A DNA stretch of 45,894 nucleotides from Xenorhabdus anantnagensis (GTDB lineage: Bacteria; Pseudomonadota; Gammaproteobacteria; Enterobacterales; Enterobacteriaceae). The DNA lies in assembly GCF_028598555.1 (NCBI RefSeq), contig NZ_JAQRFN010000027.1, positions 1 to 45,894 of the forward strand. Direction: 5' to 3'. Made by a program: the position numbers and the translations under genes. This document shows, piece after piece, positions 8,522 through 17,799 of this stretch; the first letter of the stretch is position 1, and every line of letters starts with the position of its first letter. The notes under the pieces were generated by a model that saw only the letters and a program-made list of their open reading frames with translations, did not search any database and was not told where the DNA came from.

Positions 8522-8535
8522 TTGATAAATATCAA
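8522..8535. promoter_or_regulatory. FNR-type site upstream of cbiA
   Basis: TTGATAAATATCAA, an exact match to TTGAT-N4-ATCAA. A TAATAT hexamer at 8562-8567 would place a start near 8574, so the site would be centred about 41-45 bases upstream, the usual class II FNR geometry. This fits expression of the oxygen-independent pathway under anaerobiosis. Confidence 0.65.
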
Positions 8536-8634
8536 TGAATGAGAACATTAGTTTTAGTTTTTAATATCAATACTGGTTTAACGCTAATGTCAATTGAAAA
8601 CCAATGCAGGGTTTAAATATTTTGGGGCAAGCAC

Positions 8635-10077
8635 ATGCAACAGAAATATGCTTTTGTCATTGCAGGTACAGGTAGCGGATGTGGGAAGACAACGGTTGCG
8701 CTGGGTATCATGCGAGCCTTGATGAACCGTTCACTGCGGGTACAGCCGTTCAAAATCGGGCCTGATTATCTGGATGGTGGTTGGCATCGTGCTGTGACGG
8801 GGGTTGCTTCACATAATCTTGATGCTTTTATGCTCCCCGAATCCATTCTGAATGGTTTGTTTAACCAAGCTATGACCAATCAAGATATTGCGGTTATTGA
8901 AGGCGTTATGGGGTTATATGATGGCTATGGTACTAACCCCAACTATTGCAGTAGCGCGGCGTTGGCAAAGCAGCTTGGTTGTCCGGTGGTGTTATTGGTG
9001 GATGGTAAGGCGGTTTCTACCTCGATTGCAGCTACGGTGATGGGGTTTCAGCAATTTGATCCGGCGGTCAATATTGTGGGAGTGCTGATAAATCGCGTTA
9101 ATCGGGATAGTCATTTTCAGTTATTGAAGCAAGCGATCGAACGTTATTGCGGTATTCCTGTTTTGGGGCGAATCCCCGTAATGCCTGATATTGCGCTTCC
9201 TTCCCGCCATCTTGGGCTGATCCCGGCACAAGAACAAGGCTGTCAGCATGATAAAAACGGTCAGCATGGTGAAAATAATAGTCAACGCGATGAATGCTGG
9301 TCTTATCTTGCTCAGCAGATTGAAGCCTCGGTGGATTTGGATAAATTGCTGACATTGACTCAGCTATCTTCTTTACCAAAAGGAAATATCGATTCCCTTG
9401 TTGATCCCGCGATGGGGCAAGGTTTGACGTTGGCTTTGGCAGAAGATGAAGCATTCCACTTCTATTATCCCGATAACTTGCTGTTATTGGAAAAAGCAGG
9501 TGTGACGATCAAACGTTTCAGTCCCCTGCATGATCACCAGTTACCCACATGCCAGATGATCTATCTGGGTGGGGGGTATCCTGAAATCTATGCTCAGACT
9601 TTATCTTCCAATTACGCCATGCATGAAGCATTACGTCGGGCACATCAAAAAGGCATTCCCATTTATGCGGAATGCGGTGGTCTGATGTATCTCAGTGATG
9701 CCCTGATTGATGCAAATGGCGTGCGGCATAACATGGTGGGATTGATTGTCGGTGAAAGCCAGATGGGAGATCACCTGCAACGCTTTGGTTACTGTGAAGC
9801 CACGGCAATGTGCGATACGCCTTTAGTGGCGAAAGGGGAAACACTGCGTGGGCATGAATTCCATTACTCAGATTTTATCACGACGCAGCCGCCCATTTTT
9901 CAGTGTGTCAAATCGTGTGATATTCCAGAATCAAAAGGGACATTCAAAAAAGCGCAGAAAAACTGGCTGGGCGGCTACCAGAATGGCAATACGCTGGCGG
10001 GCTATCTGCATATTCATTTTGCCCAACGCCCCGGTTTACTTCATCGTTGGCTGATGATGGCACGGAGGCTGTTATGA
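8635..10077 (+). CDS. cbiA: cobyrinate a,c-diamide synthase CbiA
   Basis: A 480-residue enzyme. The N-terminal ATPase domain has the P-loop GTGSGCGKTT at 11-20 and the PDYLDGG motif near 43-49. The C-terminal class I glutaminase-like domain has IYLGGGYPE near 309 and the nucleophile in YAECGGLMYLSD (C347). It amidates the a and c side chains of cobyrinate using glutamine and ATP. A low-complexity insert at about 203-221 (QHDKNGQHGENNSQRDE) made of two to three degenerate 18-21-base repeats separates the two domains and is probably a surface loop. First gene of the rightward operon; it ends in a 4-base overlap with cbiB. Confidence 0.95.
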   Translation: MQQKYAFVIAGTGSGCGKTTVALGIMRALMNRSLRVQPFKIGPDYLDGGWHRAVTGVASHNLDAFMLPESILNGLFNQAMTNQDIAVIEGVMGLYDGYGTNPNYCSSAALAKQLGCPVVLLVDGKAVSTSIAATVMGFQQFDPAVNIVGVLINRVNRDSHFQLLKQAIERYCGIPVLGRIPVMPDIALPSRHLGLIPAQEQGCQHDKNGQHGENNSQRDECWSYLAQQIEASVDLDKLLTLTQLSSLPKGNIDSLVDPAMGQGLTLALAEDEAFHFYYPDNLLLLEKAGVTIKRFSPLHDHQLPTCQMIYLGGGYPEIYAQTLSSNYAMHEALRRAHQKGIPIYAECGGLMYLSDALIDANGVRHNMVGLIVGESQMGDHLQRFGYCEATAMCDTPLVAKGETLRGHEFHYSDFITTQPPIFQCVKSCDIPESKGTFKKAQKNWLGGYQNGNTLAGYLHIHFAQRPGLLHRWLMMARRLL

Positions 10078-11054
10078 CCGTCTTACTGTGGTTTGCGGCT
10101 TTTATTCTGGATATGAAATTGGGTGATCCTCCTCATTGGCCGCACCCCGTGCGCTGGATGGGGCAGCTTATCAATCAAACTGAACAGTTTATCCGCCGGA
10201 TTGGCCAAACCGAAACCGACTTGAAATGGGGCGGTGTACTGTTATGGCTGGTGGTAGTGGGAAGTGTCTGGCTGGCGAGCTATTGGGTTTTGCAATTGGC
10301 TTATGGTGTGGCGTTCTGGTCAGGGTGTTTGGTTGAGATTTGGCTGATTTATACCGTGCTGGCAGGACGTGGTTTAGGTGAGTCGGCAAATGCGGTTTAT
10401 CAGGCATTACGGCAGGGGGATTTGCTGACCAGCCGTGAGCAGCTTTCCAAAATTGTCGGGCGGGAAACGGCTCAATTGCAAGTCCCACAGATCAGCCGCG
10501 CTACCATTGAAACCGTGGCAGAAAACAGTGTAGATGGTGTGATTGCACCGTTGTTGTTCTTAATGCTTGGTGGTGCTCCACTTGCGATGGCCTATAAAGC
10601 AGTCAATACCCTCGATTCAATGGTTGGCTATAAAACCCCCCGTTATCGGGCGCTGGGGATGTTTTCAGCGCGTATGGATGATATGGCGAATTGGCTGCCT
10701 GCACGTTTGGGCTGGCTTCTGCTGGCAATGGCTGCGAAATGGCAGGGGTTGGATTTTCGACAGGCGTTACGTATTGGCTGGCGTGATCGCTATCAACACA
10801 GTAGCCCTAACAGCGGTTGGTCGGAAGCCACAGTAGCGGGGGCATTGGGCATTCGTCTTGGCGGGCCGAGTGTTTATTTTAACCAGCGCGTTGAAAAGCC
10901 GTGGATTGGTGATGCAAGACGTGAGGTCACACCTGACGATATTCCACTGTCTGTTCAAATGATGATGGTGGCATCAGTGATGGCGCTGCTGCTGTTTTCG
11001 CTGCTGCACAGCTTGGTCAGTTTGATGAATAGCTTGGTCAGTGTGACGATATAA
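10074..11054 (+). CDS. cbiB: adenosylcobinamide-phosphate synthase CbiB
   Basis: A membrane protein of about 326 residues that attaches aminopropanol phosphate to adenosylcobyric acid. I start it at the ATG at 10074, which overlaps the cbiA stop as ATGA behind a CGGAGG site. The longer frame from 10047 lies inside cbiA. Hallmarks are LDMKLGDPPHWPHPVRWMG at the N-terminus, several hydrophobic segments, and ETVAENSVDGVIAPLLF and MVGYKTPRYRALG in the middle. The C-terminus ends in a 21-base tandem duplication (HSLVSLMNSLVSV). The next gene follows after 12 bases. Confidence 0.94.
   Translation: MTVLLWFAAFILDMKLGDPPHWPHPVRWMGQLINQTEQFIRRIGQTETDLKWGGVLLWLVVVGSVWLASYWVLQLAYGVAFWSGCLVEIWLIYTVLAGRGLGESANAVYQALRQGDLLTSREQLSKIVGRETAQLQVPQISRATIETVAENSVDGVIAPLLFLMLGGAPLAMAYKAVNTLDSMVGYKTPRYRALGMFSARMDDMANWLPARLGWLLLAMAAKWQGLDFRQALRIGWRDRYQHSSPNSGWSEATVAGALGIRLGGPSVYFNQRVEKPWIGDARREVTPDDIPLSVQMMMVASVMALLLFSLLHSLVSLMNSLVSVTI
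11010..11051 (+). repeat. 21-bp tandem duplication in the 3' end of cbiB
   Basis: Two copies beginning AGCTTGGTCAGT (11010-11030 and 11031-11051), differing at a few bases. The unit is a multiple of three, so the frame is kept; the copies encode SLVSLMN and SLVSVTI at the protein's tail. Confidence 0.75.
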
Positions 11055-11066
11055 GGAGGAAATAGA

Positions 11067-11714
11067 ATGAGCAATTACATCCAACAACCCCAACAGATTG
11101 AAAGAAATAGTTTCGACATCATCAGCCGACTTATTTTCGAATCGCGTCCTGATTATCGTTTTGTAGATGCAGATCAAGAAGCGGTGATCAAACGGGTGAT
11201 CCACACCACTGCCGATTTCGATTGGTTGGATATTCTCTATTTTTCCCCTGATGTTTTTCGCCTCATTCGTGACGGTATTTTGCGTGGCTGTACGTTATAT
11301 ACCGATACGACAATGGCGCTGTCTGGCATCAATAAAACCCGCTTGGCTCAGTACGGTAGCGAATGCCGTTGTTATGTCAGCGATCCCCGCACCATTCAAA
11401 TGGCAAAAGCACAGCAAATCACACGTTCAATGGCAGCCGTTGATCTGGCCCTGCAAGAGTCAGGGGAGAAGATCTTTGTCTTTGGCAATGCCCCGACTGC
11501 GCTGTTTCGCTTGATGGAACATCAATCTGCACCGATTGCCGTAGTGGGTGTTCCCGTCGGTTTTGTTGGCGCGGAGGAATCAAAGCATGACCTTATCAAT
11601 AGTGGATTAAGTTGCATTGCGGCAAAAGGACGCAAGGGCGGCAGCAATATTGCAGCCGCCATTATCAACGCCATCCTTTACCGGATGCCATCGGGTGCCG
11701 GAGGTGAAGGGTGA
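11067..11714 (+). CDS. cbiC: cobalt-precorrin-8 methylmutase CbiC
   Basis: A 215-residue protein of normal family length. It moves the C11 methyl to C12, turning cobalt-precorrin-8 into cobyrinate. It has the conserved [11 protein letters not shown] segment near residue 50, holding the catalytic histidine, then [11 protein letters not shown] and a C-terminal [16 protein letters not shown] and [18 protein letters not shown] strong AAGGAGG site precedes the ATG. Its stop overlaps the GTG start of cbiD, so translation is probably coupled. Confidence 0.95.
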   Translation: MSNYIQQPQQIERNSFDIISRLIFESRPDYRFVDADQEAVIKRVIHTTADFDWLDILYFSPDVFRLIRDGILRGCTLYTDTTMALSGINKTRLAQYGSECRCYVSDPRTIQMAKAQQITRSMAAVDLALQESGEKIFVFGNAPTALFRLMEHQSAPIAVVGVPVGFVGAEESKHDLINSGLSCIAAKGRKGGSNIAAAIINAILYRMPSGAGGEG

Positions 11715-12892
11715 GTGAAATCCGTGATAAACAATTTATTGATGATAAACAAGCCGATGGTCTCGGAACGGTCTGGCACAGGGGCAAGCAATATCGCAAG
11801 GGTTATACCACCGGATCTTGCGCTACCGCAGCCGCTCGCGTCGCTGCGTTGATGATCTTGCGCCAGCAGGTTATTCATCAGGTTTCTATTGTCACGCCCT
11901 CTGGTGTCACATTGGCCCTGAATGTCGAGCAACCCTTGATTGAAGGACAGCAGGCGGTTGCGGCTATCCGTAAAGATGGTGGCGATGATGTGGATGCAAC
12001 CCACGGAATGTTGATTTTTGCCCGTGTCTCCCTCAATGACAGCGGTGTGATCACACTGGATGGCGGTGAAGGTATTGGCAGGGTAACGCGAGTGGGGGTC
12101 GGTTTGCCTATTGGTTTGGCTGCGATTAATAAAACCCCACGGCATACCATTGAGGAAACGGTGCGGGAGGTAATTGGCCCGCATCGTGGGGCTGATATTG
12201 TCATTTTTGCGCCAGAAGGCGAGGAACGAGCGAAGAAAACCTATAACGACAGATTGGGGATTAAGGGCGGAATTTCGATTATCGGCACGACAGGCATTGT
12301 GACGCCGATGTCGGAAGAGAGCTGGAAACGTTCTCTGGCGCTTGAATTGGAGGCCAAACGTGCCAGCGGGTTAGATCGCGTTATTTTTGTGCCGGGAAAT
12401 CATGGTGAACGTTTTGTCAGCCAACAGTTGGGCATTGATGCGAACTGTGTCGTTACGATGAGCAATTTCGTCGGTTATATGTTGCAAGAAGCGGTGCGCT
12501 TGGAGTTCCGCCATGTAGTGCTGGTAGGGCATGTCGGCAAATTGGTGAAAATCGCCGCCGGTATCTTTCACACCCACAGCCATATTGCCGATGGTCGCAT
12601 GGAAACGCTGATTGCCAATCTGGCCTTAATGGGAGCCCCTTTCGAACTGATTCAGGCGGTGGATCAATGTGATACCACCGAAGCCGCCATTGAATTGATA
12701 GCTGAACAGGGCTGGCAGGGGGTATATCACCAAATTGCCCAGAAAATCTGTTGGCGTATCGACCAAATGCTGCGCTTTGCCAGCGGTAAACCGCAATGTG
12801 ATGCCATTCTGTTCTCCTTTGATAACCAAGTATTGGGCTGCAATCGGCCTGTGAACGAGATTGTGAAGGATTTTGGGGAGGGTTGCCGATGA
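11711..12892 (+). CDS. cbiD: cobalt-precorrin-5B C1-methyltransferase CbiD
   Basis: A 393-residue protein with the family hallmark [17 protein letters not shown] near residue 31, followed by VRKDGGDD-type and [18 protein letters not shown] segments and a glycine-rich [21 protein letters not shown] near 277. It methylates C1 during ring contraction in the anaerobic pathway. It starts with GTG at 11711 in a 4-base overlap with cbiC. The N-terminal leader before the TTGSC motif (about 30 residues) is rather long and polar. It ends in an ATGA overlap with cbiE. Confidence 0.94.
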   Translation: MSEIRDKQFIDDKQADGLGTVWHRGKQYRKGYTTGSCATAAARVAALMILRQQVIHQVSIVTPSGVTLALNVEQPLIEGQQAVAAIRKDGGDDVDATHGMLIFARVSLNDSGVITLDGGEGIGRVTRVGVGLPIGLAAINKTPRHTIEETVREVIGPHRGADIVIFAPEGEERAKKTYNDRLGIKGGISIIGTTGIVTPMSEESWKRSLALELEAKRASGLDRVIFVPGNHGERFVSQQLGIDANCVVTMSNFVGYMLQEAVRLEFRHVVLVGHVGKLVKIAAGIFHTHSHIADGRMETLIANLALMGAPFELIQAVDQCDTTEAAIELIAEQGWQGVYHQIAQKICWRIDQMLRFASGKPQCDAILFSFDNQVLGCNRPVNEIVKDFGEGCR

Positions 12893-13548
12893 TCACCGTT
12901 GTTGGTATTGGCCCCGGAGCCGCAGAAAACCAAACGTTGGCCGCGCTGGATGCTATCAAACAGGCAGAAGTGTTAGTGGGTGGAAAACGTCATCTTGCTG
13001 AGTTTCCCCATTTCAGTGGTGAAACCCGCGGTTTGAATGCGGATATAGATGGATTGATGCAATGGCTCGAACAGAATCAGCATCGGCAGGTTGTTGTACT
13101 GGCTTCGGGTGATCCCCTTTTTTATGGCATTGGCAAACGAATTACTGAGCATTTCTCTGGGCTGCCTACTGGCAGACAAAACTCCGGTAAAAAAAATATT
13201 CGCATTATCTCTGGCATCAGTTCGATCCAATATCTGTGTGCCCATATTTTGCTGGATATGAACGACATTTACCTCACCAGCAGCCACGGCCGCAAACCGG
13301 ATTTTGACTGGCTTCTTCAACACGAAAAAATCGCCATGGTAACGGATGATGTCATTGGCCCTTACCAGATTGCACAAGAAATTCTGGCGCGAGGGCAGCA
13401 ACGCCGCATGGTGATTGGTGAAAATTTATCTCAGGAACATGAGCAAATTATGTGTTTGAACGCTGAACAGATCGTTCAACACGGCGACATTAATTATGGT
13501 CTGAATGTAGTCGTTATCTTGAATGGTAATGGTAGTGATTTTGAATAG
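12889..13548 (+). CDS. cbiE: cobalt-precorrin-7 C5-methyltransferase CbiE
   Basis: A tetrapyrrole methylase of about 219 residues beginning [17 protein letters not shown] chose the ATG at 12889, which overlaps the cbiD stop and has a GGAGGG site, over the TTG at 12883. It has the [17 protein letters not shown] motif near 65-82 and [15 protein letters not shown] near 104. It methylates C5, acting with CbiT, which is a separate protein here and not fused as in CobL. The last 16 bases, including the TAG stop, are the first copy of a five-unit tandem repeat that fills the gap to cbiT. Confidence 0.93.
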   Translation: MITVVGIGPGAAENQTLAALDAIKQAEVLVGGKRHLAEFPHFSGETRGLNADIDGLMQWLEQNQHRQVVVLASGDPLFYGIGKRITEHFSGLPTGRQNSGKKNIRIISGISSIQYLCAHILLDMNDIYLTSSHGRKPDFDWLLQHEKIAMVTDDVIGPYQIAQEILARGQQRRMVIGENLSQEHEQIMCLNAEQIVQHGDINYGLNVVVILNGNGSDFE

Positions 13549-13612
13549 TAGTGATCTTGAATAGTAGTGATCTTGAATGGTAGCGATCCTAAATGGTGGT
13601 GATCCTGAATGA
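13533..13612 (+). repeat. five tandem 16-bp repeats bridging cbiE and cbiT
   Basis: Units start at 13533, 13549, 13565, 13581 and 13597, with consensus TAGTGATCTTGAATRG. The first supplies the TAG stop of cbiE and the last supplies the ATG of cbiT. Copies differ by one to four bases. The ATGs in the middle units are out of frame with cbiT. The spacer replaces the overlap seen at neighbouring gene junctions. Confidence 0.85.
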
Positions 13613-14223
13613 AAGATGAACTGTTTTTGCGTGGTCATCGCATCCCAATGACCAAAGAAGTGGTTAGGGCGCTGGCGTTGGAACGCTTGGCGCTGGAAAA
13701 TGCCCGCCGCTTTATTGATGTTGGTGCGGGTACTGGCAGCGTCTGTATTGAAGCGGCATTGCGCTATCCCACACTGGATATCCTCGCCATTGAACGCAAA
13801 GAGGAAGCGTTGCGACTGCTTACAGAAAATGTTCGGCATTTTGGCTGCCATAGCATTCTCATCCAGTCTGGGGTTGCTCCCATGCCATTGGACAACACCG
13901 CAGATGCAATTTTCATTGGCGGAACCGGTGGGCATCTGACGGAAATCATTGATTGGGCGCTGGTCCACCTGAATTCAGGCGGACGTTTGGTGATGACTTT
14001 TATCTTGCTGGAAAACTTCACCCAAGCATTGTCACATCTGAAATCCTGTCAGATAACCGCGCTTGATGGACGTGAAATTCAGGTGGGAGAACTGACGGCA
14101 TTGGGACAAGGGCATTATTTCAAACCCAACAATCCCACCTATTTGCTGTCCTGCCAAAAAGATTCTGAACAAGAAGAACGTTGGCAAGAGAAGCATTGGC
14201 AAGAGGAGCAGGATAATGTCTGA
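13609..14223 (+). CDS. cbiT: cobalt-precorrin-6B C15-methyltransferase/decarboxylase CbiT
   Basis: A 204-residue class I SAM methyltransferase. It starts [24 protein letters not shown], as CbiT does, with motif [17 protein letters not shown] near residue 37 and [10 protein letters not shown] near 101. It methylates C15 and decarboxylates the C12 acetate. The C-terminus carries an extra charged tail with a 15-base duplication encoding RWQEK and HWQEE. The start has only a weak ribosome-binding site because the upstream region is repeat. The stop overlaps the cbiF start by 8 bases. Confidence 0.93.
   Translation: MKDELFLRGHRIPMTKEVVRALALERLALENARRFIDVGAGTGSVCIEAALRYPTLDILAIERKEEALRLLTENVRHFGCHSILIQSGVAPMPLDNTADAIFIGGTGGHLTEIIDWALVHLNSGGRLVMTFILLENFTQALSHLKSCQITALDGREIQVGELTALGQGHYFKPNNPTYLLSCQKDSEQEERWQEKHWQEEQDNV
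14179..14208 (+). repeat. 15-bp tandem duplication in the 3' end of cbiT
   Basis: CGTTGGCAAGAGAAG followed by CATTGGCAAGAGGAG. The unit length keeps the frame and adds a W-Q-E repeat to the CbiT tail. Confidence 0.7.
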
Positions 14224-15049
14224 ACACGTTAATTCTGAACAGATTGATTCTGAAAAAATTGATTCTGAACAAATTGATAAAGCCAGTTTTGATACTGCAA
14301 AAGTCTGGTTTGTTGGTGCGGGGCCGGGAGATAAGAGCCTGATTACTTTGAAAGGTTATCAATTGTTGCAGCAGGCTCAAGTCGTGATTTATGCCGGTTC
14401 GCTGATTAATCGGGAGTTGCTGGAGTATTGCCGCGCAGATGCCGAATGCCATGACAGTGCGAGGCTGACGTTATCGGAAATCACGGCATTGATGGTGAAT
14501 GGTGTGAAAGCGGGCAAGTTGGTGGTTCGCTTGCAAACGGGGGATTTATCACTGTTTGGCTCTATTCGTGAACAGGCTGAAGAGCTGGCAAATCACGATA
14601 TTGGTTTTGTCTCTGTGCCGGGAGTGAGTTCGTTTCTTGGTGCTGCCGCGCAGTTGGGGGTGGAGTACACCGTGCCCGAAGTCGCGCAAAGTTTGATTAT
14701 CACCCGTATGGAAGGCCGAACGCCAATGCCGCCACGGGAAACGTTGGAAGCCTTTGCCGCCCACCAGACTTCAATGGCGATTTTCCTTTCGGTACAGAAC
14801 ATTGCGCGGGTTGTTGCGCGATTGATTCAAGGGGGATATGAGCAGCAAACACCTGTTGCTGTGGTTTACAAGGCGACATGGCCGGATTGCCAGATTGTGC
14901 GGGGGACATTGGCGACAATTGTTGAACAGGTACGTTGCGCCGACATTCGTAAAACTGCCTTGATTCTGGTGGGGGCTTTTCTTGGGGAAGAGTATCACTA
15001 CTCAAAATTGTACGATGCGAGGTTCAGCCATGAATACCGTAGCGCCTAA
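14216..15049 (+). CDS. cbiF: cobalt-precorrin-4 C11-methyltransferase CbiF
   Basis: A 277-residue tetrapyrrole methylase. The family core begins at [19 protein letters not shown], near residue 29, and includes [17 protein letters not shown] near 103 and [22 protein letters not shown] near 133. It methylates C11 of cobalt-precorrin-4. Residues 5-20 are an unusual acidic extension made of three 15-base repeats ([15 protein letters not shown]) absent from typical CbiF, so the ATG at 14216 gives a longer N-terminus than usual. No better in-frame ATG lies before the core. The 3' end overlaps cbiG. Confidence 0.93.
   Translation: MSEHVNSEQIDSEKIDSEQIDKASFDTAKVWFVGAGPGDKSLITLKGYQLLQQAQVVIYAGSLINRELLEYCRADAECHDSARLTLSEITALMVNGVKAGKLVVRLQTGDLSLFGSIREQAEELANHDIGFVSVPGVSSFLGAAAQLGVEYTVPEVAQSLIITRMEGRTPMPPRETLEAFAAHQTSMAIFLSVQNIARVVARLIQGGYEQQTPVAVVYKATWPDCQIVRGTLATIVEQVRCADIRKTALILVGAFLGEEYHYSKLYDARFSHEYRSA
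14231..14275 (+). repeat. three tandem 15-bp repeats at the 5' end of cbiF
   Basis: Units at 14231, 14246 and 14261, consensus GATTCTGAACARATT, encoding N/D-S-E-Q/K-I three times. They form an N-terminal extension ahead of the conserved methylase core. Confidence 0.85.
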
Positions 15050-16250
15050 CAAAATGGCATCTGACAAAGCTATTTCTATAAAAACGGTTTCTGGAAAAAC
15101 GGTTTCTGGAAAAACAGTTTCTGGCAAATCCGCTGTTGGTAAAAGCATTCTGAATAAATCCGTTCTGGGCAAAGCGGTTGTGAATAAAGAATATGCCTTG
15201 TTTTGTCTGACAGAAGGAGGCATGGCATTGGCCCGTCGTTTGCAATCCCATTTGGCGATAGATTGCTTCACTTCTCCTGAATTGTTGGAGAGTGAATTTA
15301 TGGACGCGGACAGCGGATTCATGGCTTTTGAGGATGGTTTTGCCAGTACGGTGCGCAAGGCATTCATTCAATACAGCGCGTTGATTATGATTGGCGCGAC
15401 GGGGATTGCCATTCGGGTTATCGCCCCTCTGCTCAAGGACAAAATGACCGATCCGGCGGTTGTGGTGCTGGATGAAAAAGGACAGTTTGCCATCAGCTTA
15501 CTGTCAGGGCATATGGGAGGCGCGAATGAGCTGGCACAACAGATCGCCGATATTCTTGATGGTCAGGCGGTGATCACGACTGCGACTGATGTTAACCACG
15601 TCGCAGCATTGGATCTGTTATCTCAACAAATTGACGGAGAAATGGAGAATTTCCGTGCCAATGTCAAAACCGTCAATCAAATGCTGGTCAATGGTAAACG
15701 GGTGGGAATTTGGTGGCATCCCTCCTTGCGTTGCGAAAAAGATCGCTACGACACGCGCGGGTTCATTCCCGTTGATGCTCTGGATGATCAGCCTGAGCTG
15801 GATGCTCTGGTATATGTCAGTTATGAACGTATAAATCTGGCATTGGCAATTCCCACCTTTAAATTAATTCCTCGCCGTATTGTTGCAGGAATTGGTTGCC
15901 GACGTGGAGTGGAAGCAGAACGGCTCGCTGAATTATTGGATCGCCATCTGGCGGAGTACGGCCTTGAACCTTTGGCGCTAAAAGCCGTTGGCAGTATCGA
16001 ATTGAAAAAAGCCGAGCCAGCGTTAATCCAATTGACCGAAAAACGCCAGATTCCATTCCAAATCTTCTCTGTTAATCAGCTTGCCCAGTGTGAACAAGCA
16101 TTTCCGGCCTCTGAATTTGTCCGAAAAACGGTGGGCATAGGCTGTGTTTCCCAACCTGTGGCTTGGCTGATGAGTCAAGGGCACTTGGTTGGACATACCC
16201 TGCGTGAGCAGGGCGTCACCATCACATTAGGAGTATTGCATCCATGTTAA
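15030..16250 (+). CDS. cbiG: cobalt-precorrin-5A hydrolase CbiG
   Basis: About 406 residues from the ATG at 15030; the frame is open further upstream inside cbiF. It starts MNTVAPNK, and the family core begins at [17 protein letters not shown]. Key blocks are [54 protein letters not shown] and GVGCVSQ-like [14 protein letters not shown] near the end. It opens the lactone, releasing acetaldehyde for ring contraction. Between the MNTV start and the core lie about 40 extra residues of K-T-V-S-G-type repeats, where the Salmonella protein has only a few residues. The stop overlaps cbiH by 7 bases. Confidence 0.92.
   Translation: MNTVAPNKMASDKAISIKTVSGKTVSGKTVSGKSAVGKSILNKSVLGKAVVNKEYALFCLTEGGMALARRLQSHLAIDCFTSPELLESEFMDADSGFMAFEDGFASTVRKAFIQYSALIMIGATGIAIRVIAPLLKDKMTDPAVVVLDEKGQFAISLLSGHMGGANELAQQIADILDGQAVITTATDVNHVAALDLLSQQIDGEMENFRANVKTVNQMLVNGKRVGIWWHPSLRCEKDRYDTRGFIPVDALDDQPELDALVYVSYERINLALAIPTFKLIPRRIVAGIGCRRGVEAERLAELLDRHLAEYGLEPLALKAVGSIELKKAEPALIQLTEKRQIPFQIFSVNQLAQCEQAFPASEFVRKTVGIGCVSQPVAWLMSQGHLVGHTLREQGVTITLGVLHPC
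15081..15125 (+). repeat. three tandem 15-bp repeats at the 5' end of cbiG
   Basis: Units at 15081, 15096 and 15111, consensus AAAACGGTTTCTGGA, followed by more degenerate copies to about 15185. They encode K-T-V-S-G repeats, then decayed forms such as KSAVG and KSVLG, as an N-terminal extension. Confidence 0.85.
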
Positions 16251-16969
16251 CTGTCATTGGAATTGGCCCCGGCAGCGAAGCCATGATGACGCAGGAAGCG
16301 ATTGCAGCATTGAAAGCGGCTGACATCGTGGTGGGTTACAAAACTTATACCCATTTGGTGAAACCGCTGGTGGGCGATAAAGAAATTATCAAAACCGGCA
16401 TGTGCAAAGAGATTGAACGCTGTCAGATAGCCATTGAGCTGGCAGAGCAGGGCAAAAATGTGGCGGTAGTTTGTAGCGGCGATGCGGGCATTTATGGCAT
16501 GGCTGGCTTGATTCTGGAATTGGTCAGCCAGCAAAAGCGCAATGTGGAAGTTCGGCTGGTGGCAGGTGTCACGGCAAGCACGGCTTGCGCTACCTTGCTT
16601 GGTGCGCCGTTGATGCATGATTTTTGTCATATCAGCCTGAGTGATTTACTCACCCCGTGGGCGGTAATTGAAAAACGGGTACAAGCTGCGGCAGAAGCTG
16701 ATTTTGTGGTCTGTTTCTACAATCCCCGCAGCCGTGGGCGGGAAGAACATCTGGCACGGGCATTTTCTCTGATGGCTCCGTGGAAATCGGCGGAAACTCC
16801 CGTGGGGGTGGTGAAAGCGGCGGGGCGCAAACATGAGGATAAGTGGCTGACGACTTTTGCGGCAATGGATTTTTCCCGTGTTGATATGCGCAGTCTGGTG
16901 ATTGTGGGCAATCAGTCAACCTATATACGTGATGGGCTGATGATCACGCCGAGAGGGTACAAGCTATGA
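16244..16969 (+). CDS. cbiH: cobalt-factor III C17-methyltransferase CbiH
   Basis: A 241-residue tetrapyrrole methylase starting [19 protein letters not shown]. It has VVGYKTYTHLVKPL near 29, VAVVCSGDAGIYGMAGLILEL near 75 and CFYNPRSRGREEHLARA near 153, the last being diagnostic of the CobJ/CbiH group. It methylates C17 and drives ring contraction with CbiG acting next. It is coupled to both neighbours by overlaps (7 bases with cbiG, 4 with cbiJ). Full length and conventional. Confidence 0.95.
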   Translation: MLTVIGIGPGSEAMMTQEAIAALKAADIVVGYKTYTHLVKPLVGDKEIIKTGMCKEIERCQIAIELAEQGKNVAVVCSGDAGIYGMAGLILELVSQQKRNVEVRLVAGVTASTACATLLGAPLMHDFCHISLSDLLTPWAVIEKRVQAAAEADFVVCFYNPRSRGREEHLARAFSLMAPWKSAETPVGVVKAAGRKHEDKWLTTFAAMDFSRVDMRSLVIVGNQSTYIRDGLMITPRGYKL

Positions 16970-17745
16970 AACGGCCACTGATCCACATTTTTGGTGGCAC
17001 AAGCGATGCCCGCCAGATTTGCGTGATGATGGATATTGCCGGCATAGATTATTGCTTGTCAGTGGCGACCCCAACGGGAGCACAGCAGGCAACGGGTATT
17101 CGTGGTGAAATTGTCATTGGCAGGATGGAAGCCGAAGGCATGACCGAATACCTGCAAAAGCAGGAGGTGAGAATGGTAATTGATGCGTCTCATCCTTATG
17201 CCGAACGCTTGAGCCAAAATATTGTCAGCGCTTGCCAAACATTGAGTGTGCCTCTCATTCGTTATATCCGTCCCAGCGATATTGACGCCGTTGAACATCC
17301 TCTCATCCATAAAGTGGCAACCATTGAACAGGCGTGTGAAGTGGCAGCCAATTTGGGAACACGTATTTTGCTGACGACTGGCAGTAAGCAATTGGCCGAT
17401 TATGTCACTCACCTGAAAGGAAAAACCGTGTTGGCTCGTGTATTGCCGACAGCGGAAGTTTTGGCGATGTGTGAATCCTGTGGTTTGTCAGTCGATCAGA
17501 TTTTTGCCCTGAAAGGCCCATTCAGTGCCGATTTCAATCGGGCATTTTACCAATATTGTCAGGCGGAGGTCATGATTACCAAAGAGTCTGGTGAACAAGG
17601 CGGTTTCAAGGAAAAAGTCGAACCTTGTCTTTCCCTCGGATTGCCCTGCATTGTACTTTGCCGCCCAAGGCATCAATTTGAAGGCGAGGGGATCACACAG
17701 GTTAACGGATTGGAAGCAATGGCACGGCTATTGGCGAATGTTTGA
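16966..17745 (+). CDS. cbiJ: cobalt-precorrin-6A reductase CbiJ
   Basis: A 259-residue reductase of the CobK/CbiJ family. It has the N-terminal nucleotide-binding pattern IHIFGGTSDARQICVMMD, the VIDASHPYAERLSQNIVSAC block near 69-89 and TTGSKQLADY near 138. The C-terminal MITKESGEQGGFKEKVEPCLSLG segment is a strong family signature. It reduces cobalt-precorrin-6A with NAD(P)H. It overlaps cbiH by 4 bases and is followed by a 54-base gap before cbiK. Confidence 0.94.
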   Translation: MKRPLIHIFGGTSDARQICVMMDIAGIDYCLSVATPTGAQQATGIRGEIVIGRMEAEGMTEYLQKQEVRMVIDASHPYAERLSQNIVSACQTLSVPLIRYIRPSDIDAVEHPLIHKVATIEQACEVAANLGTRILLTTGSKQLADYVTHLKGKTVLARVLPTAEVLAMCESCGLSVDQIFALKGPFSADFNRAFYQYCQAEVMITKESGEQGGFKEKVEPCLSLGLPCIVLCRPRHQFEGEGITQVNGLEAMARLLANV

Positions 17746-17799
17746 AGGTAAACAGGCCAGCAAATAGACCGACAAATATACCAATAAGGAAAGAGCGGA

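Larger units (their letters stand above)
7854..8634. other. 781-bp AT-rich divergent regulatory region of the cobalamin locus
   Basis: It separates the leftward cobA-cobD-pduX operon from the rightward cbi operon. It holds two perfect TTGAT-N4-ATCAA palindromes (8071-8084 and 8522-8535) and a further GATCAC-AAAA-GTGATC palindrome (8312-8327). I looked for the conserved B12-box of cobalamin riboswitches near cbiA and cobA and did not recognise one. No open frame of substance and no pocR-like regulator gene were seen. Confidence 0.6.

Noticed and set aside
7854-8634. Cobalamin riboswitch expected upstream of cbiA or cobA
   Set aside because: No B12-box-like sequence could be found by eye on either strand; left as an open computational check.
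10047-10073. Upstream start for CbiB
   Set aside because: The ATG at 10074 overlaps the cbiA stop behind a CGGAGG site and matches the known N-terminus.
13533-13612. CRISPR-like repeat array at cbiE-cbiT and at pirA-pirB
   Set aside because: Units are directly tandem with no spacers and are only 16 bp; they are simple tandem repeats.
14982-15029. Longer CbiG N-terminus starting at a TTG inside cbiF
   Set aside because: The MNTV start at 15030 matches known CbiG and the extra codons are only cbiF sequence in another frame.
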